A DNA stretch of 64,000 nt from Pedobacter suwonensis (lineage in GTDB: Bacteria > Bacteroidota > Bacteroidia > Sphingobacteriales > Sphingobacteriaceae). Both the position numbers and the translations under genes were made by a program. Below are positions 1 to 7,067 of the stretch, piece by piece. The stretch covers positions 1 to 64,000 of the forward strand of contig NZ_FOJM01000003.1 of assembly GCF_900111825.1 (NCBI RefSeq). Reading direction: 5' to 3'. Each line of letters starts with the position of its first letter. The stretch's first letter is position 1. The notes beneath the pieces were generated by a model. The model saw nothing but the letters and a program-made list of their open reading frames with translations. It searched no databases and was not told the DNA's origin.

Positions 1-713
1 ATTACCTGCCCTCGGTACAGGGCAGCAACTTTTTGCAGGCCAATGCTACCGTATCGGGGGTAGAGGGTTTGCCGGTATACTCCATTTTCTCCTACCGCTG
101 GGCGGGCCTTGATGGGGCCAAGGGCGAACCGATGGGCTTTTTAAACGGCCAGCCCAGCAAGGCCTACAGCAGTATCATCAGTGGTACCAAACTTACCGAT
201 CTGGTATTTCACGGCCCGGCGCTGCCCCGTTATTTCGGCAACATGGTAAACGATTTTGGATGTAAAGGTTTTACCCTTTCGGTAGCGCTCAGCTTTAAGT
301 TCGGTTATTATTTCAGGCGCAAGGGGATTGATTATACCAATCTTTTTGCCAACGGCAGCGGCCATGCCGATTTTGGCAACCGCTGGAAAAACCCGGGCGA
401 TGAACAATTTACCCAGGTACCTTCCATACCCTATCCCTTATCAAGCAGCAGGGAATCTTTTTACAGCTTTTCAGAAGAACTGATTGATAAGGGCGACCAT
501 ATCCGCATACAGTACATCAACCTTGATTATGCGGTCGGGAAAAAACTCGCAAAAAAGACCGGCTTAAAAACATTGAATGTATTTGCCAACCTGGCCAATG
601 TGGGCATTATTTACCGGGCAAACAAACACCACCTTGACCCTGAGTATGTAACCAGTAGCTTTAACTTACCTCCAGGCCAAACCCTGGCTTTCGGCTTAAG
701 GGCGGGCCTTTAA
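1..713 (+). CDS. SusC/RagA TonB-linked outer-membrane transporter, C-terminal part (5' partial)
   Basis: This is the last ~236 residues of a SusC/RagA-type TonB-dependent outer-membrane transporter, which imports glycans or oligopeptides together with a SusD lipoprotein. The frame is open to the left edge, so the signal peptide, plug and most of the barrel lie outside the window. Visible here are alternating barrel-strand patterns, a typical SusC late segment (FANLANVGIIYRANKHHLDP) and the short end LAFGLRAGL. The first in-frame start-like codon (TTG at 33) is internal and should not be taken as the start. A SusD gene follows after only a few bases, the canonical SusC-SusD order, which supports the call. 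The substrate cannot be told from this fragment. Confidence 0.9.
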   Translation, partial: YLPSVQGSNFLQANATVSGVEGLPVYSIFSYRWAGLDGAKGEPMGFLNGQPSKAYSSIISGTKLTDLVFHGPALPRYFGNMVNDFGCKGFTLSVALSFKFGYYFRRKGIDYTNLFANGSGHADFGNRWKNPGDEQFTQVPSIPYPLSSSRESFYSFSEELIDKGDHIRIQYINLDYAVGKKLAKKTGLKTLNVFANLANVGIIYRANKHHLDPEYVTSSFNLPPGQTLAFGLRAGL

Positions 714-718
714 AATTG

Positions 719-2077
719 ATGAACATGAAAAAGACAAACCACTTTGGATATTGGCTTCTGCTGGCTCTTTTTGCTGCAGGAATTTTAGGTTGCCAAAAAC
801 TGTTGGATGAAAAACCAGATCAGCGGCTGGTGATCCCCTCCACACTGGCCGATTTTCAGGCCCTGATGGATAATTTCGGGGTGCTTACCGCTAAAGATCT
901 GGTGTCGGCAGAAATCTCGGCCGATGATTATTACCTTACCGATGCCGACCTTGCGGCCCTACCGGGAGAATATGAGCGGAGGATGTACAGCTGGCAAAAG
1001 GATAACCTTTTTGAGCCGGGCAGCAATGATTGGGCATACCTGTACAAAGCCGTTTATTCCTGCAATGCCGTACTGGAAGGGCTGGAAGCTTCAACCATTG
1101 AGCGTGATACCAGGTTTAATAATGTAAAAGGGCAGGCACTGGTATACCGGGCCAAATGCTTTTTGCAGGGGCTGGGCCTTTGGGCAAAGGCTTATCAGGT
1201 TTCTTCAGCAACAGACCTCGGTATCCCGCTGCGCCCAAATGCCGATTTTAATATGCCTTCTAACCGCGCTACCGTACAGGAAGGTTACCAAAAGGTGCTG
1301 GCCGATCTTAAAGCTGCGGTACCACTTTTGCCCGTAAAAGCCCTGAGTGCCACCAGGCCATCAAAGGCAGCGGCCTACGGGCTTTTGGCACGTACCTTTT
1401 TATACATGGGCAATTACCAGGCGGCCGAAAATTATGCCGATTCCTGCCTGCGCATCAATGCTGCGCTTTTGGATTATAATCAACTCAATGCAACAGCCTC
1501 TTATCCGGTGGCACTTTTTAACCCTGAAGTGCTTTTCAGCACGTTTTCGCCACCGCCAACCATATTAACCAATACCAGGGCGAAGATGGTGCCTGAGCTT
1601 TTACAGGCCTACCAGGCTAATGATTTAAGAAAGCAGGTATTTTATTTGCAGAGCGGTGGCGCTTCTTATTTTAAAGGCACCTATTTCCAGCCTGCACTTT
1701 TCTTTGGCCTGGCTACTGATGAAATGTACCTTACCCTTGCCGAGTGCCAGGTGAGGAACGGAAAAACAGACCTGGGTATGCAAACGCTGAACAAACTTTT
1801 GGTGGCCAGGTTTAAAACCGGAACATTTGTGCCATTGGTGGCCAGCGACAAAGCTACCGCACTGAACATGGTGCTAAGCGAAAGGAGAAAGGAGCTGGTA
1901 ATGCGGGGGATGAGGTGGATGGATGTTAAACGTTTAAATGCCGAAGGTGGTAATATTGTGCTGAAGCGAACCATAGGTGGGATTGATTATACCTTAACAC
2001 CAAATGATAAACGATATGCGCTGCCGTTGCCTGAAGATATTATTGCCCTAACTGGTATGCCCCAGAACGAGCGGTAA
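719..2077 (+). CDS. SusD/RagB family outer-membrane lipoprotein
   Basis: This is the surface glycan- or peptide-binding lipoprotein that forms the lid of the upstream SusC transporter. The N-terminus is a lipoprotein signal peptide with a lipobox (AGILGC, Cys near residue 25), followed by the SusD start LLDEKPDQR. Tetratricopeptide-like helices with AKAYGLLAR-type and AENYADSCL segments follow (residues ~140-250), and the family ending RRKELVMRGMRWMDVKRLN is clear near the C-terminus. At about 450 residues it is shorter than many SusD proteins. An in-frame TTG lies 3 bases before the ATG at 719, and a second ATG lies at 725. It starts just after the SusC stop, so the two are co-transcribed, and a strong hairpin follows at 2084-2108. 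Confidence 0.93.
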   Translation: MNMKKTNHFGYWLLLALFAAGILGCQKLLDEKPDQRLVIPSTLADFQALMDNFGVLTAKDLVSAEISADDYYLTDADLAALPGEYERRMYSWQKDNLFEPGSNDWAYLYKAVYSCNAVLEGLEASTIERDTRFNNVKGQALVYRAKCFLQGLGLWAKAYQVSSATDLGIPLRPNADFNMPSNRATVQEGYQKVLADLKAAVPLLPVKALSATRPSKAAAYGLLARTFLYMGNYQAAENYADSCLRINAALLDYNQLNATASYPVALFNPEVLFSTFSPPPTILTNTRAKMVPELLQAYQANDLRKQVFYLQSGGASYFKGTYFQPALFFGLATDEMYLTLAECQVRNGKTDLGMQTLNKLLVARFKTGTFVPLVASDKATALNMVLSERRKELVMRGMRWMDVKRLNAEGGNIVLKRTIGGIDYTLTPNDKRYALPLPEDIIALTGMPQNER

Positions 2078-2083
2078 AACAAA

Positions 2084-2108
2084 GGGCCCGGTTAATTTAA
2101 CCAGGCCC
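2084..2108. terminator. Bidirectional intrinsic terminator-like hairpin
   Basis: The inverted repeat has two stem segments, GGTTAA/TTAACC and an outer GGGCC/GGCCC, with one mismatch and a one-base centre. It lies between the convergent susD and DUF6520 genes, so it could end transcription from both sides. No long T-run follows, which is common for Bacteroidota hairpins. Confidence 0.7.
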
Positions 2109-2116
2109 CTATTTAC

Positions 2117-2440
2117 TTAAAGTGCGCGTTGGGCAGGAGCATTATCCCTTACATCGGCCGCATTGCTGCCGTAGGTATCTTCGATGTACTGGGTCAGCTT
2201 GTCCTGTGTATCAACCGATTCCGGCGTAATCAGGTAACAAGGTGCTGCAGTACCAGAGTTACAGCTGGTAGGCGGGCTCATGGTGGTAGAGTATTTATGG
2301 CCATCTGTGGCGTCAGATAGCTGTGTGCCAACAAAATTCCACTGGATATCTGCTTTGGCTGATTTAAATGCACTGGTGGTGATGGTTAGGCCGAACCCCA
2401 ATACGAGGGCTACAAGGCCAAGGTTTAATTTGTTTAACAT
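2117..2440 (-). CDS. DUF6520 family small exported protein
   Basis: A 107-residue protein of the DUF6520 type, a Bacteroidota-specific family of unknown function. Residues 1-25 form an export signal with a hydrophobic core (LGLVALVLGFGLTI). The mature part has the family pattern: a Trp-containing start (DIQWNFVG), then a two-cysteine segment (SCNSGTAAPC) and a polar C-terminus. In other Bacteroidota such proteins often sit beside MauE-type membrane genes, as here (next gene upstream on the same strand, 119 bases away). The cysteine pair and the redox-associated neighbour suggest a disulfide-related role, but this is inference. The family call is from recognition of overall shape and context. 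Confidence 0.7.
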   Translation of the reverse strand: MLNKLNLGLVALVLGFGLTITTSAFKSAKADIQWNFVGTQLSDATDGHKYSTTMSPPTSCNSGTAAPCYLITPESVDTQDKLTQYIEDTYGSNAADVRDNAPAQRAL

Positions 2441-2559
2441 GGTATTTAGTTTTTAAATGATCTCCGTTTAGGAGGATAAATGAAATTGATCTGTTTCGGT
2501 GGTCTGGCGATCGGTTGATTGTTGCTGTATTGGATATGACCGGTATCCGGTTGTGCTGC

Positions 2560-2997
2560 TTACTCTTTGTCACGAACCTCCCGCTTTAGGTGAATAATTA
2601 GGGTAATGAGCGTTATTGCGGTAAACACCAGGTTAAATACCAGGTGTGCTTTCCAGCCGAGCCATTTTAAAACACCGCCGCAACTACAGGGCACCTTGTT
2701 GAAATAGCCTGCCAGCACCATGGCGATGTATAGGGTAAAAGCCGTAATTAGCAGGAGTGAAGCAATAAGGCCGTATAACCTGGTTTTGCTAAAGGCCAAA
2801 AGGGTGGCCGCAATCATTTCTGAAGCGGGTACGGCAATAAGTAACCAGGCAGTAAAGCGTTCAGAAAAAACCTGTTTGGCCAGTTCGGTTTTGAATTGGT
2901 TTAGATTACCAAGTTTGCTGGCCGCAGTAGTAGCCCATAAAATAATGAGTAAGAGGCAGCCGAGCTGATAAACACTTTTACTTAGATTTAATTGCAT
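2560..2997 (-). CDS. MauE/DoxX-type redox-associated membrane protein
   Basis: A 145-residue integral inner-membrane protein with four predicted transmembrane helices (about residues 8-25, 48-68, 75-97 and 115-136). The order of helices and the motif VPCSCGGVLKWLGW between helices 3 and 4 match MauE/DoxX-like methylamine-utilisation proteins. In that family the CxCGG cysteines are linked to thiol-disulfide or quinone chemistry. It is followed by the DUF6520 gene on the same strand and preceded by a Crp-like regulator, so the three may form one unit. In Bacteroidota these proteins are common away from any methylamine dehydrogenase, so a role in amine oxidation should not be assumed. Confidence 0.82.
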   Translation of the reverse strand: MQLNLSKSVYQLGCLLLIILWATTAASKLGNLNQFKTELAKQVFSERFTAWLLIAVPASEMIAATLLAFSKTRLYGLIASLLLITAFTLYIAMVLAGYFNKVPCSCGGVLKWLGWKAHLVFNLVFTAITLITLIIHLKREVRDKE

Positions 2998-3129
2998 GGC
3001 CTAATCATTTTAATCGGTTTACCTTATACAGTTTAAATTACTGGTATAAAGTTCGGTGCAGAACAGGCCAGGTGGAGGCTATTTAAGTTGCCAAAAGGCT
3101 TACAAACAATGAAATGCAGGTAGCGGATG

Positions 3130-3708
3130 TTACTTTTTTACCGCTTTTGACCTCAGCCGGCTTAAAACTTTGGGATGGATGCCCAGATAACTGGCAATGG
3201 TTTTGAGGTCGCAGAGGTTAAACAGTTCCGGCCTGGTGTGCATCAATTGGTTGAAACGGGCATTGGCATTTAGCCGGGAAAGCGCTGTGGTATGCAGCAG
3301 TAATGCTGCAAGCTGGTGCTGGTAAAGTTTGTTCATCAGTACGCGGTATTCGGGAAATAGTTTATAAAGGTTGGCGGTGTGTTTATCACTGTAACCGGTC
3401 AGGGTAGCATCGTCAAGGAATTCGATAAACAGCTTGCCTTCGGTGTAATTGCCCAAAGTGGCCATGGGGACAATAAACTGGTGCTGATGCCAGAACAGGA
3501 GGGTTGTTTCTTCTTCTGCATCAATGGTATATAACCTTAACGTACCGCTGCTGATAAAAAGTAATACCGCACAATATTCATCAGCAAGCTTTAGGGTTTC
3601 TTTCTTTTTGAATGTACGTTCTTTGAGCAGGAGGTTTAAATAACAGCTTAACCCAAAAGATGGGCTAATGTAATTCCGGATGGTTTTTAAATAGCTGTTT
3701 TCTTCCAT
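3130..3708 (-). CDS. Crp/Fnr-like transcriptional regulator (cyclic-nucleotide-binding fold)
   Basis: A 192-residue protein with an N-terminal cupin/cNMP-binding-like domain (residues ~20-130, including LLFISSGTLRLYTIDAEEET) and a C-terminal helix-turn-helix-like end (LKTIASYLGIHPKVLSRLR, residues ~168-186). This layout is the small Crp/Fnr family regulator common in Bacteroidota. The usual ligand-pocket arginine of true CRP is not obvious, so the effector is unknown. It lies upstream of the MauE-like gene on the same strand and could control it. An inverted repeat (GTTGCC/GGCAAC, 3755-3771) lies just upstream of its start and might be an operator. Confidence 0.85.
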   Translation of the reverse strand: MEENSYLKTIRNYISPSFGLSCYLNLLLKERTFKKKETLKLADEYCAVLLFISSGTLRLYTIDAEEETTLLFWHQHQFIVPMATLGNYTEGKLFIEFLDDATLTGYSDKHTANLYKLFPEYRVLMNKLYQHQLAALLLHTTALSRLNANARFNQLMHTRPELFNLCDLKTIASYLGIHPKVLSRLRSKAVKK

Positions 3709-4689
3709 GATCTTTTTTTTACCTAAAGAAAAAAGCTTTTTGGTCTCCTGTCAAGTTGCCGGGCTGGCAACCCCGGGCAACCCGGCCGATGTTTGGGTAC
3801 ATATCTATATCTTATCCCATGGCCCGGTATTTTAACCGATCGTTTTTAAGTTTTGGGTATATCATCAACCGTAGGTACCTACGTGAAGAGTATCTTTCAA
3901 ATTGATAAGAGTGATTTCTTACCACGGAGGGGTAGATCAGGAACTTGAGTGGCGTAATATCTGCGAAAAAAATGCCTGTTTTGCCTGCCGGGTGAGCCTG
4001 ATTTGAAAATTTTTTTACGTATTTAGCATGCCATGAGAGGTCATTTTGAAGCACATACATAGGGTTCAGCTAAATTGTTTTATCTGCCTGAACAGGCGGT
4101 TTTGTTGGCGGTGCGAAAGTTTTTTACCTTGCTTTGCTGAAGCGATTTGCCGCTTCTGGTTACGGTAGCACATCCTGATTGATATACGATTTGAGATAAG
4201 TTGTCGTTATACAGGGTATAATATGTAACCATAATACTAATTTATTTACTGATTAAGTTTACAGAAAATGGAAAAACCTTACCTGTTTGCTTTTTCATCC
4301 CTAATCATTTTTGTATTTGACCCGCTGCATGGAACGCTCGCACATGCACGGAAAAGCCACCCTAAAAGGCTGGCCTGTAGCCTGTTTAACCCAAGGCTGG
4401 TGTGCCCCAGCCGTGGCGACCCATTGCTTTGGCCATTGTGTGCCCTGTACATTCATGATCATCTACATACCGATTAATTAACCTCCATATTATTGGGAAT
4501 GTTGAACAGCTTTTGGCGCTGTTTGACGCTAAAATTTTAAGATATACCCAAATTTTCTAACCAATTTTAGTCGCTCCGGCACCATCGGTTAGCCGCCCTG
4601 ATAACGGCACAGGAACATTTTCCAGATATGGTTGCAGCATGCCCCATCAGCATGCTGCAATATGTTTTTGTTTTTAAACTCTACGCCCT
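3709..4689. other. Gene-poor intergenic region of about 1 kb
   Basis: No convincing protein gene was found here. Two open frames (minus 3812-4060, plus 4268-4477) have composition and sequence unlike real proteins and no recognisable family. The region holds a small GTTGCC/GGCAAC inverted repeat at 3755-3771, a short GCCTG/CAGGC hairpin near 4090, and a strong terminator-like hairpin at 4632-4660. It could encode a non-coding RNA or be the remnant left edge of an inserted element. Confidence 0.5.
4632..4660 (+). terminator. Strong intrinsic terminator or attenuator hairpin
   Basis: A perfect 11-bp stem (TTGCAGCATGC with GCATGCTGCAA, 7-base loop) is followed by a T-rich run (TATGTTTTTGTTTTT). 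This is the classic shape of a rho-independent terminator on the plus strand. It lies only 29 bases before the HTH gene and has no recognised gene upstream, so it either ends an unannotated transcript or attenuates the HTH gene. Confidence 0.7.
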
Positions 4690-4968
4690 ATGAATAACCT
4701 TGATGCACTGGTACAGACCTTGTACAACATATACCTCGTACTGAACAAAGAACAGTTAAAATTTACCTTTATCGATCTCTTCGGCGACCCTGAAACGCAG
4801 CTCACCCGGCAGCAGGTAAAAGATTACCTCAACATCAGCGAAAGTACCTACAAACGTAAAGTGAAAGATGGTACCTTAAAGCCCATCAAACTGCCCGGCG
4901 GCGATCGTTTTTACCTGAAAGACCTGCTGGCTGCCTACCTGGAGAGCCAGCGCAAAGGCCGTATCTGA
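4690..4968 (+). CDS. Excisionase-like helix-turn-helix DNA-binding protein
   Basis: A 92-residue protein with an HTH_17/excisionase-type winged-helix domain at residues ~38-88. The pattern is LTRQQVKDYLNISESTYKRK, then a wing (KPIKLPGGDRFYLKDLLAAY). Residues 1-37 form a helical extension. Such proteins are found in mobile elements as Xis-like factors, but also as stand-alone regulators. It sits just upstream of an array of TTACC motifs in 11-bp phase (5090-5226) and may bind it; this is inference from position. No integrase was found in the window, so a true excision role is not shown. Confidence 0.8.
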   Translation: MNNLDALVQTLYNIYLVLNKEQLKFTFIDLFGDPETQLTRQQVKDYLNISESTYKRKVKDGTLKPIKLPGGDRFYLKDLLAAYLESQRKGRI

Positions 4969-5089
4969 TTTTTATTGTATCAGTAAGAAAACATTACATG
5001 GTAAACCCAATACAGTAAAAACAAATTCGATAGTAAACACAAATCAGTAATAAGACTTTTTACTGTAAATTAATTCCAGTATCGGACAA

Positions 5090-5226
5090 TTACCCCTTTA
5101 TTACCTGTTGTTTACCCTTTGCTGGTACCAGGCTTACCCCTGGCTTACCCTTTGCTTACCTGTTGGTTACCTTTTGCTTACCTATTGGTTACCTTTTGCT
5201 TACCTATTGGTTACCTTTTGCTTACC
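5090..5226 (+). repeat. Phased TTACC array (11-bp period; three 22-bp units at 5155-5220)
   Basis: TTACC starts at 5090, 5101, 5112, 5134, 5145, 5156, 5167, 5178, 5189, 5200, 5211 and 5222. All are exact multiples of 11 bp apart; one position (5123) is missing and replaced by a shifted GTACC. Three nearly identical 22-bp units, each made of two 11-bp halves, occupy 5155-5220. The motif occurs inverted (GGTAA) at 5232 and 5254, 22 bp apart. An 11-bp period is not divisible by 3, so it is not coding. It has the geometry of a cooperative binding array (iteron-like). Confidence 0.9.
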
Positions 5227-5345
5227 TAAAAGGTAAACAATGGGTTTTTCCGGGGTAAACATTTACGGGGGTTATAGCCATGCTGCCCGGGGGCAGGCCG
5301 GTTGTTTACGGTTGTTCCTTTGCCTGGATGGCCGGCATTAGCATG

Positions 5346-5391
5346 GCTCATTTTAGCTCATTATGGCCCATAATCAGCTCAATTTAGCTCA
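5346..5391. repeat. Paired GCTCA repeats flanking a palindrome (operator-like)
   Basis: GCTCA occurs at 5346, 5356, 5377 and 5387, forming two 15-bp units (GCTCA-N5-GCTCA) displaced by 31 bp. Between them is the perfect inverted repeat TTATGG-C-CCATAA at 5361-5373. The arrangement lies about 120-165 bases upstream of the DUF6266 start and looks like a regulator-binding region. Confidence 0.65.
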
Positions 5392-5429
5392 TTTGAGTCC
5401 AAAATGAGGTGCCATTACTTCAAAGCGGC

Positions 5430-5437
5430 TAGGTTTG
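5430..5437 (+). promoter_or_regulatory. Candidate -7 promoter element (TAGGTTTG)
   Basis: The sequence matches the Bacteroidota sigma-ABfr -7 consensus TAnnTTTG. It would give a leader of about 70 bases for the DUF6266 gene. No good -33 TTTG partner is seen at the usual distance. Confidence 0.4.
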
Positions 5438-5512
5438 ATCATGGATTTGAACATACCGGTAGAGCAGAAATCCGATGAATTAAACATTTTTTTCACTTAA
5501 AAAACAAAAATT

Positions 5513-6151
5513 ATGGCAACGTATTCAAAAGGCGCCAATGGCGCATTCTCGGGCAAGGTAGGCAGTGTAATCGGCAGCAGCTGGCGCAGTGTAGATTACC
5601 TGAGGGGACTCCCTAAAAAAAGCAGTAAAGCCAGTACCGAACCTCAATTGGCGCAGCGAACCAGGTTTGCCCTTGCGGCCCAGTACCTGAGCCCCATCAA
5701 GGATATTTTAAATATCGGCTTTAAGGATAAACAGCTGAACAAGATTACCGGTTACAATGCCGCGGTAAAAATTTTCTTAAACCAGGCCGTTACAGGCGAC
5801 TACCCTGATTTTGAGATCGATTTTTCGAAGGTGGTGCTGAGCAAGGGTTCGCTTTCGGTAATGCACGGCCTGAACGGAAGCCTGCAGGGGTCAGATCTGC
5901 TGTTGAACTGGCAGAGCATTATAAACCGCTATAATGCCTTTGCGGATGATGTGCTGACGGTTGTGCTGTTTAATGCCACCAAAAACATGTATATGGTGTA
6001 CGAGGAAGCCCAGCGCGCTGCGCTGACCTACACGGCGGTAATCGGTACAAACTTTAGCGGCGATGTTTTTCACGCCTGGGCCTTTGCGGTAAACCGCGAT
6101 GCCACTGCGGTTGCAAACAGCCAATACCTGGGTACCTATACCATTCCCTAA
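5513..6151 (+). CDS. DUF6266 family protein
   Basis: A 212-residue protein of the DUF6266 family, known only in Bacteroidota and of unknown function. The family start is clear: a Gly/Ser-rich N-terminus (FSGKVGSVIGSSWRSVDYLR), then an Arg/Phe-rich helix (QRTRFALAAQYLSPIKD), then a beta-rich C-terminal half with WAFAVNRD near the end. No signal peptide or membrane helix is seen. It starts after an A-rich leader (AAAAAACAAAAATT), which fits Bacteroidota ribosome binding. A hairpin at 6164-6194 separates it from the next genes. Its position before a lysis-like cassette raises the idea of a phage-derived structural or cargo protein, which is inference. Confidence 0.85.
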   Translation: MATYSKGANGAFSGKVGSVIGSSWRSVDYLRGLPKKSSKASTEPQLAQRTRFALAAQYLSPIKDILNIGFKDKQLNKITGYNAAVKIFLNQAVTGDYPDFEIDFSKVVLSKGSLSVMHGLNGSLQGSDLLLNWQSIINRYNAFADDVLTVVLFNATKNMYMVYEEAQRAALTYTAVIGTNFSGDVFHAWAFAVNRDATAVANSQYLGTYTIP

Positions 6152-6163
6152 CTAATATGAACC

Positions 6164-6194
6164 AGCCCAAACCCAGCCATGCCAGGTTTGGGCT
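6164..6194 (+). terminator. Intercistronic hairpin after the DUF6266 gene
   Basis: A perfect 10-bp stem (AGCCCAAACC with GGTTTGGGCT, 11-base loop) begins 12 bases after the DUF6266 stop. It may end or partly attenuate transcription into the next gene, or protect the DUF6266 mRNA 3' end. It also argues that the downstream gene starts at 6211 rather than at the ATG at 6157, which lies before the hairpin. Confidence 0.6.
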
Positions 6195-6210
6195 ATTAAA
6201 CCAAAAAGAT

Positions 6211-6585
6211 ATGAAAACATTAAAACCGGCTTTAACGGCGCTGTTGCCGAAAAAGCAGATCCTCGAAAAACTGATGCTGGCCGTAATACTGGTGCTGGGC
6301 TGGCATACCCTCCCAAAAGTGTTAAGAACCATTGAGCCCACCGCGGCCCTGCTTGATGCAGGCATATGGCAGCTGATCTTGCTGGCCCTGCTATGTTATG
6401 CTGCCCTGTTGCAGCTATCGTGGTGGCTGTTGCAACGCTTTTGGCAAAGCCTGGGCCTGTATAAATTAACAGATATGGTTTCACTATTTAAACAGTTAAC
6501 CTCATGGCAACAGTTAAGTTTCTTATGGGCATCGTTTGCCTTGCTCTTGCTGGCAGCGATAGCCTGCCTGGCGGCGATAGTGTAA
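6211..6585 (+). CDS. Small three-helix membrane protein, holin-like
   Basis: A 124-residue membrane protein with three hydrophobic helices: about residues 19-38, 49-74 (IWQLILLALLCYAALLQLSW) and 100-123. It ends in a hydrophobic C-terminus (AAIACLAAIV) without a charged tail. No family was recognised by sequence. Its size, helix count and position directly before a secreted cell-wall hydrolase and a small lipoprotein resemble a phage holin, but similarity of layout is the only support. The start at 6211 is preferred over 6157 because a hairpin lies between them. It overlaps the next gene by 82 bases in another frame, as lysis genes often do. Confidence 0.6.
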   Translation: MKTLKPALTALLPKKQILEKLMLAVILVLGWHTLPKVLRTIEPTAALLDAGIWQLILLALLCYAALLQLSWWLLQRFWQSLGLYKLTDMVSLFKQLTSWQQLSFLWASFALLLLAAIACLAAIV

Positions 6586-7067
6586 ACCTGCGGCACGACC
6601 CCTCGCTTGCCGATAGGAAAAGGCTGTTGCAGGTGGCCGAAAAGGAACTGGGCGTGCGCGAACGTTCGGGCAAAAACGATGGCCCGCGGGTTGCCGGATA
6701 CCTCAGTTATGTAAAGGTACCGGAGGGCAATGCCTGGTGTGCAGCTTTTGTGAGCTGGGTTTTTGGCCAGGCCGGTTACCCGGTACCGCGCACCGCCTGG
6801 AGCCCCGCCTTATTCCCGCTATGCAAGCGCACCAAAGAGATCAGGCCGGCCGTAGTATTTGGCATTTACTTTAGCCACTTAAAACGCATTGCCCATTGTG
6901 GCCTGGTTGAACGGCAGGCCGGTGACTGGATGGTTACCATTGAGGGCAATACCAACCCGGCAGGAAACAGGGAGGGAGATGGGGTGTACCGTAAACGCAG
7001 GCATTTAAAAGCCGTTAAATACTTTGCCGACTGGGCGAAAAGGAAAGGAGCGGATAATGAAAACTGA
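6504..7067 (+). CDS. CHAP-like (TIGR02594-type) cell-wall amidase/peptidase
   Basis: A 187-residue predicted peptidoglycan hydrolase. A short hydrophobic N-terminus (residues 1-17, VKFLMGIVCLALAG) looks like an export signal. The hydrolase domain follows: a TIGR02594-like opening (ELGVRERSGKNDGPRVAGYL), the catalytic Cys in NAWCAAFVSWVFGQAG (near residue 77), and a His in RIAHCGLVE (near residue 134) followed by EGNTN. This Cys-His pattern is that of NlpC/P60-CHAP enzymes that cleave cell-wall peptides. The start overlaps the holin-like gene by 82 bases; a second ATG at 6525 is possible. The next gene starts 11 bases before its stop. In tailed phages such an enzyme would be the endolysin. Confidence 0.8.
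   Translation: MATVKFLMGIVCLALAGSDSLPGGDSVNLRHDPSLADRKRLLQVAEKELGVRERSGKNDGPRVAGYLSYVKVPEGNAWCAAFVSWVFGQAGYPVPRTAWSPALFPLCKRTKEIRPAVVFGIYFSHLKRIAHCGLVERQAGDWMVTIEGNTNPAGNREGDGVYRKRRHLKAVKYFADWAKRKGADNEN

Larger units (their letters stand above)
4969..5512. other. Repeat-rich regulatory region
   Basis: This 544-base stretch between the HTH gene and the DUF6266 gene carries no protein gene. It contains scattered GTAAA/AGTAA motifs (5000-5050), the phased TTACC array (5090-5226), inverted GGTAA copies at 5232 and 5254, the GCTCA double repeat with a palindrome (5346-5391), and a candidate promoter element (5430-5437). Confidence 0.7.

Noticed and set aside
3812..4060. 82-residue ORF on the minus strand
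   Set aside because: No family, no plausible leader and a composition unlike its neighbours; probably chance.
4268..4477. 69-residue ORF on the plus strand
   Set aside because: Low-quality sequence with many Pro/His/Cys/Leu runs and no family; more likely part of a non-coding region.
5090..5226. CRISPR array
   Set aside because: The motif repeats every 11 bp with no room for spacers, and no cas genes are present.
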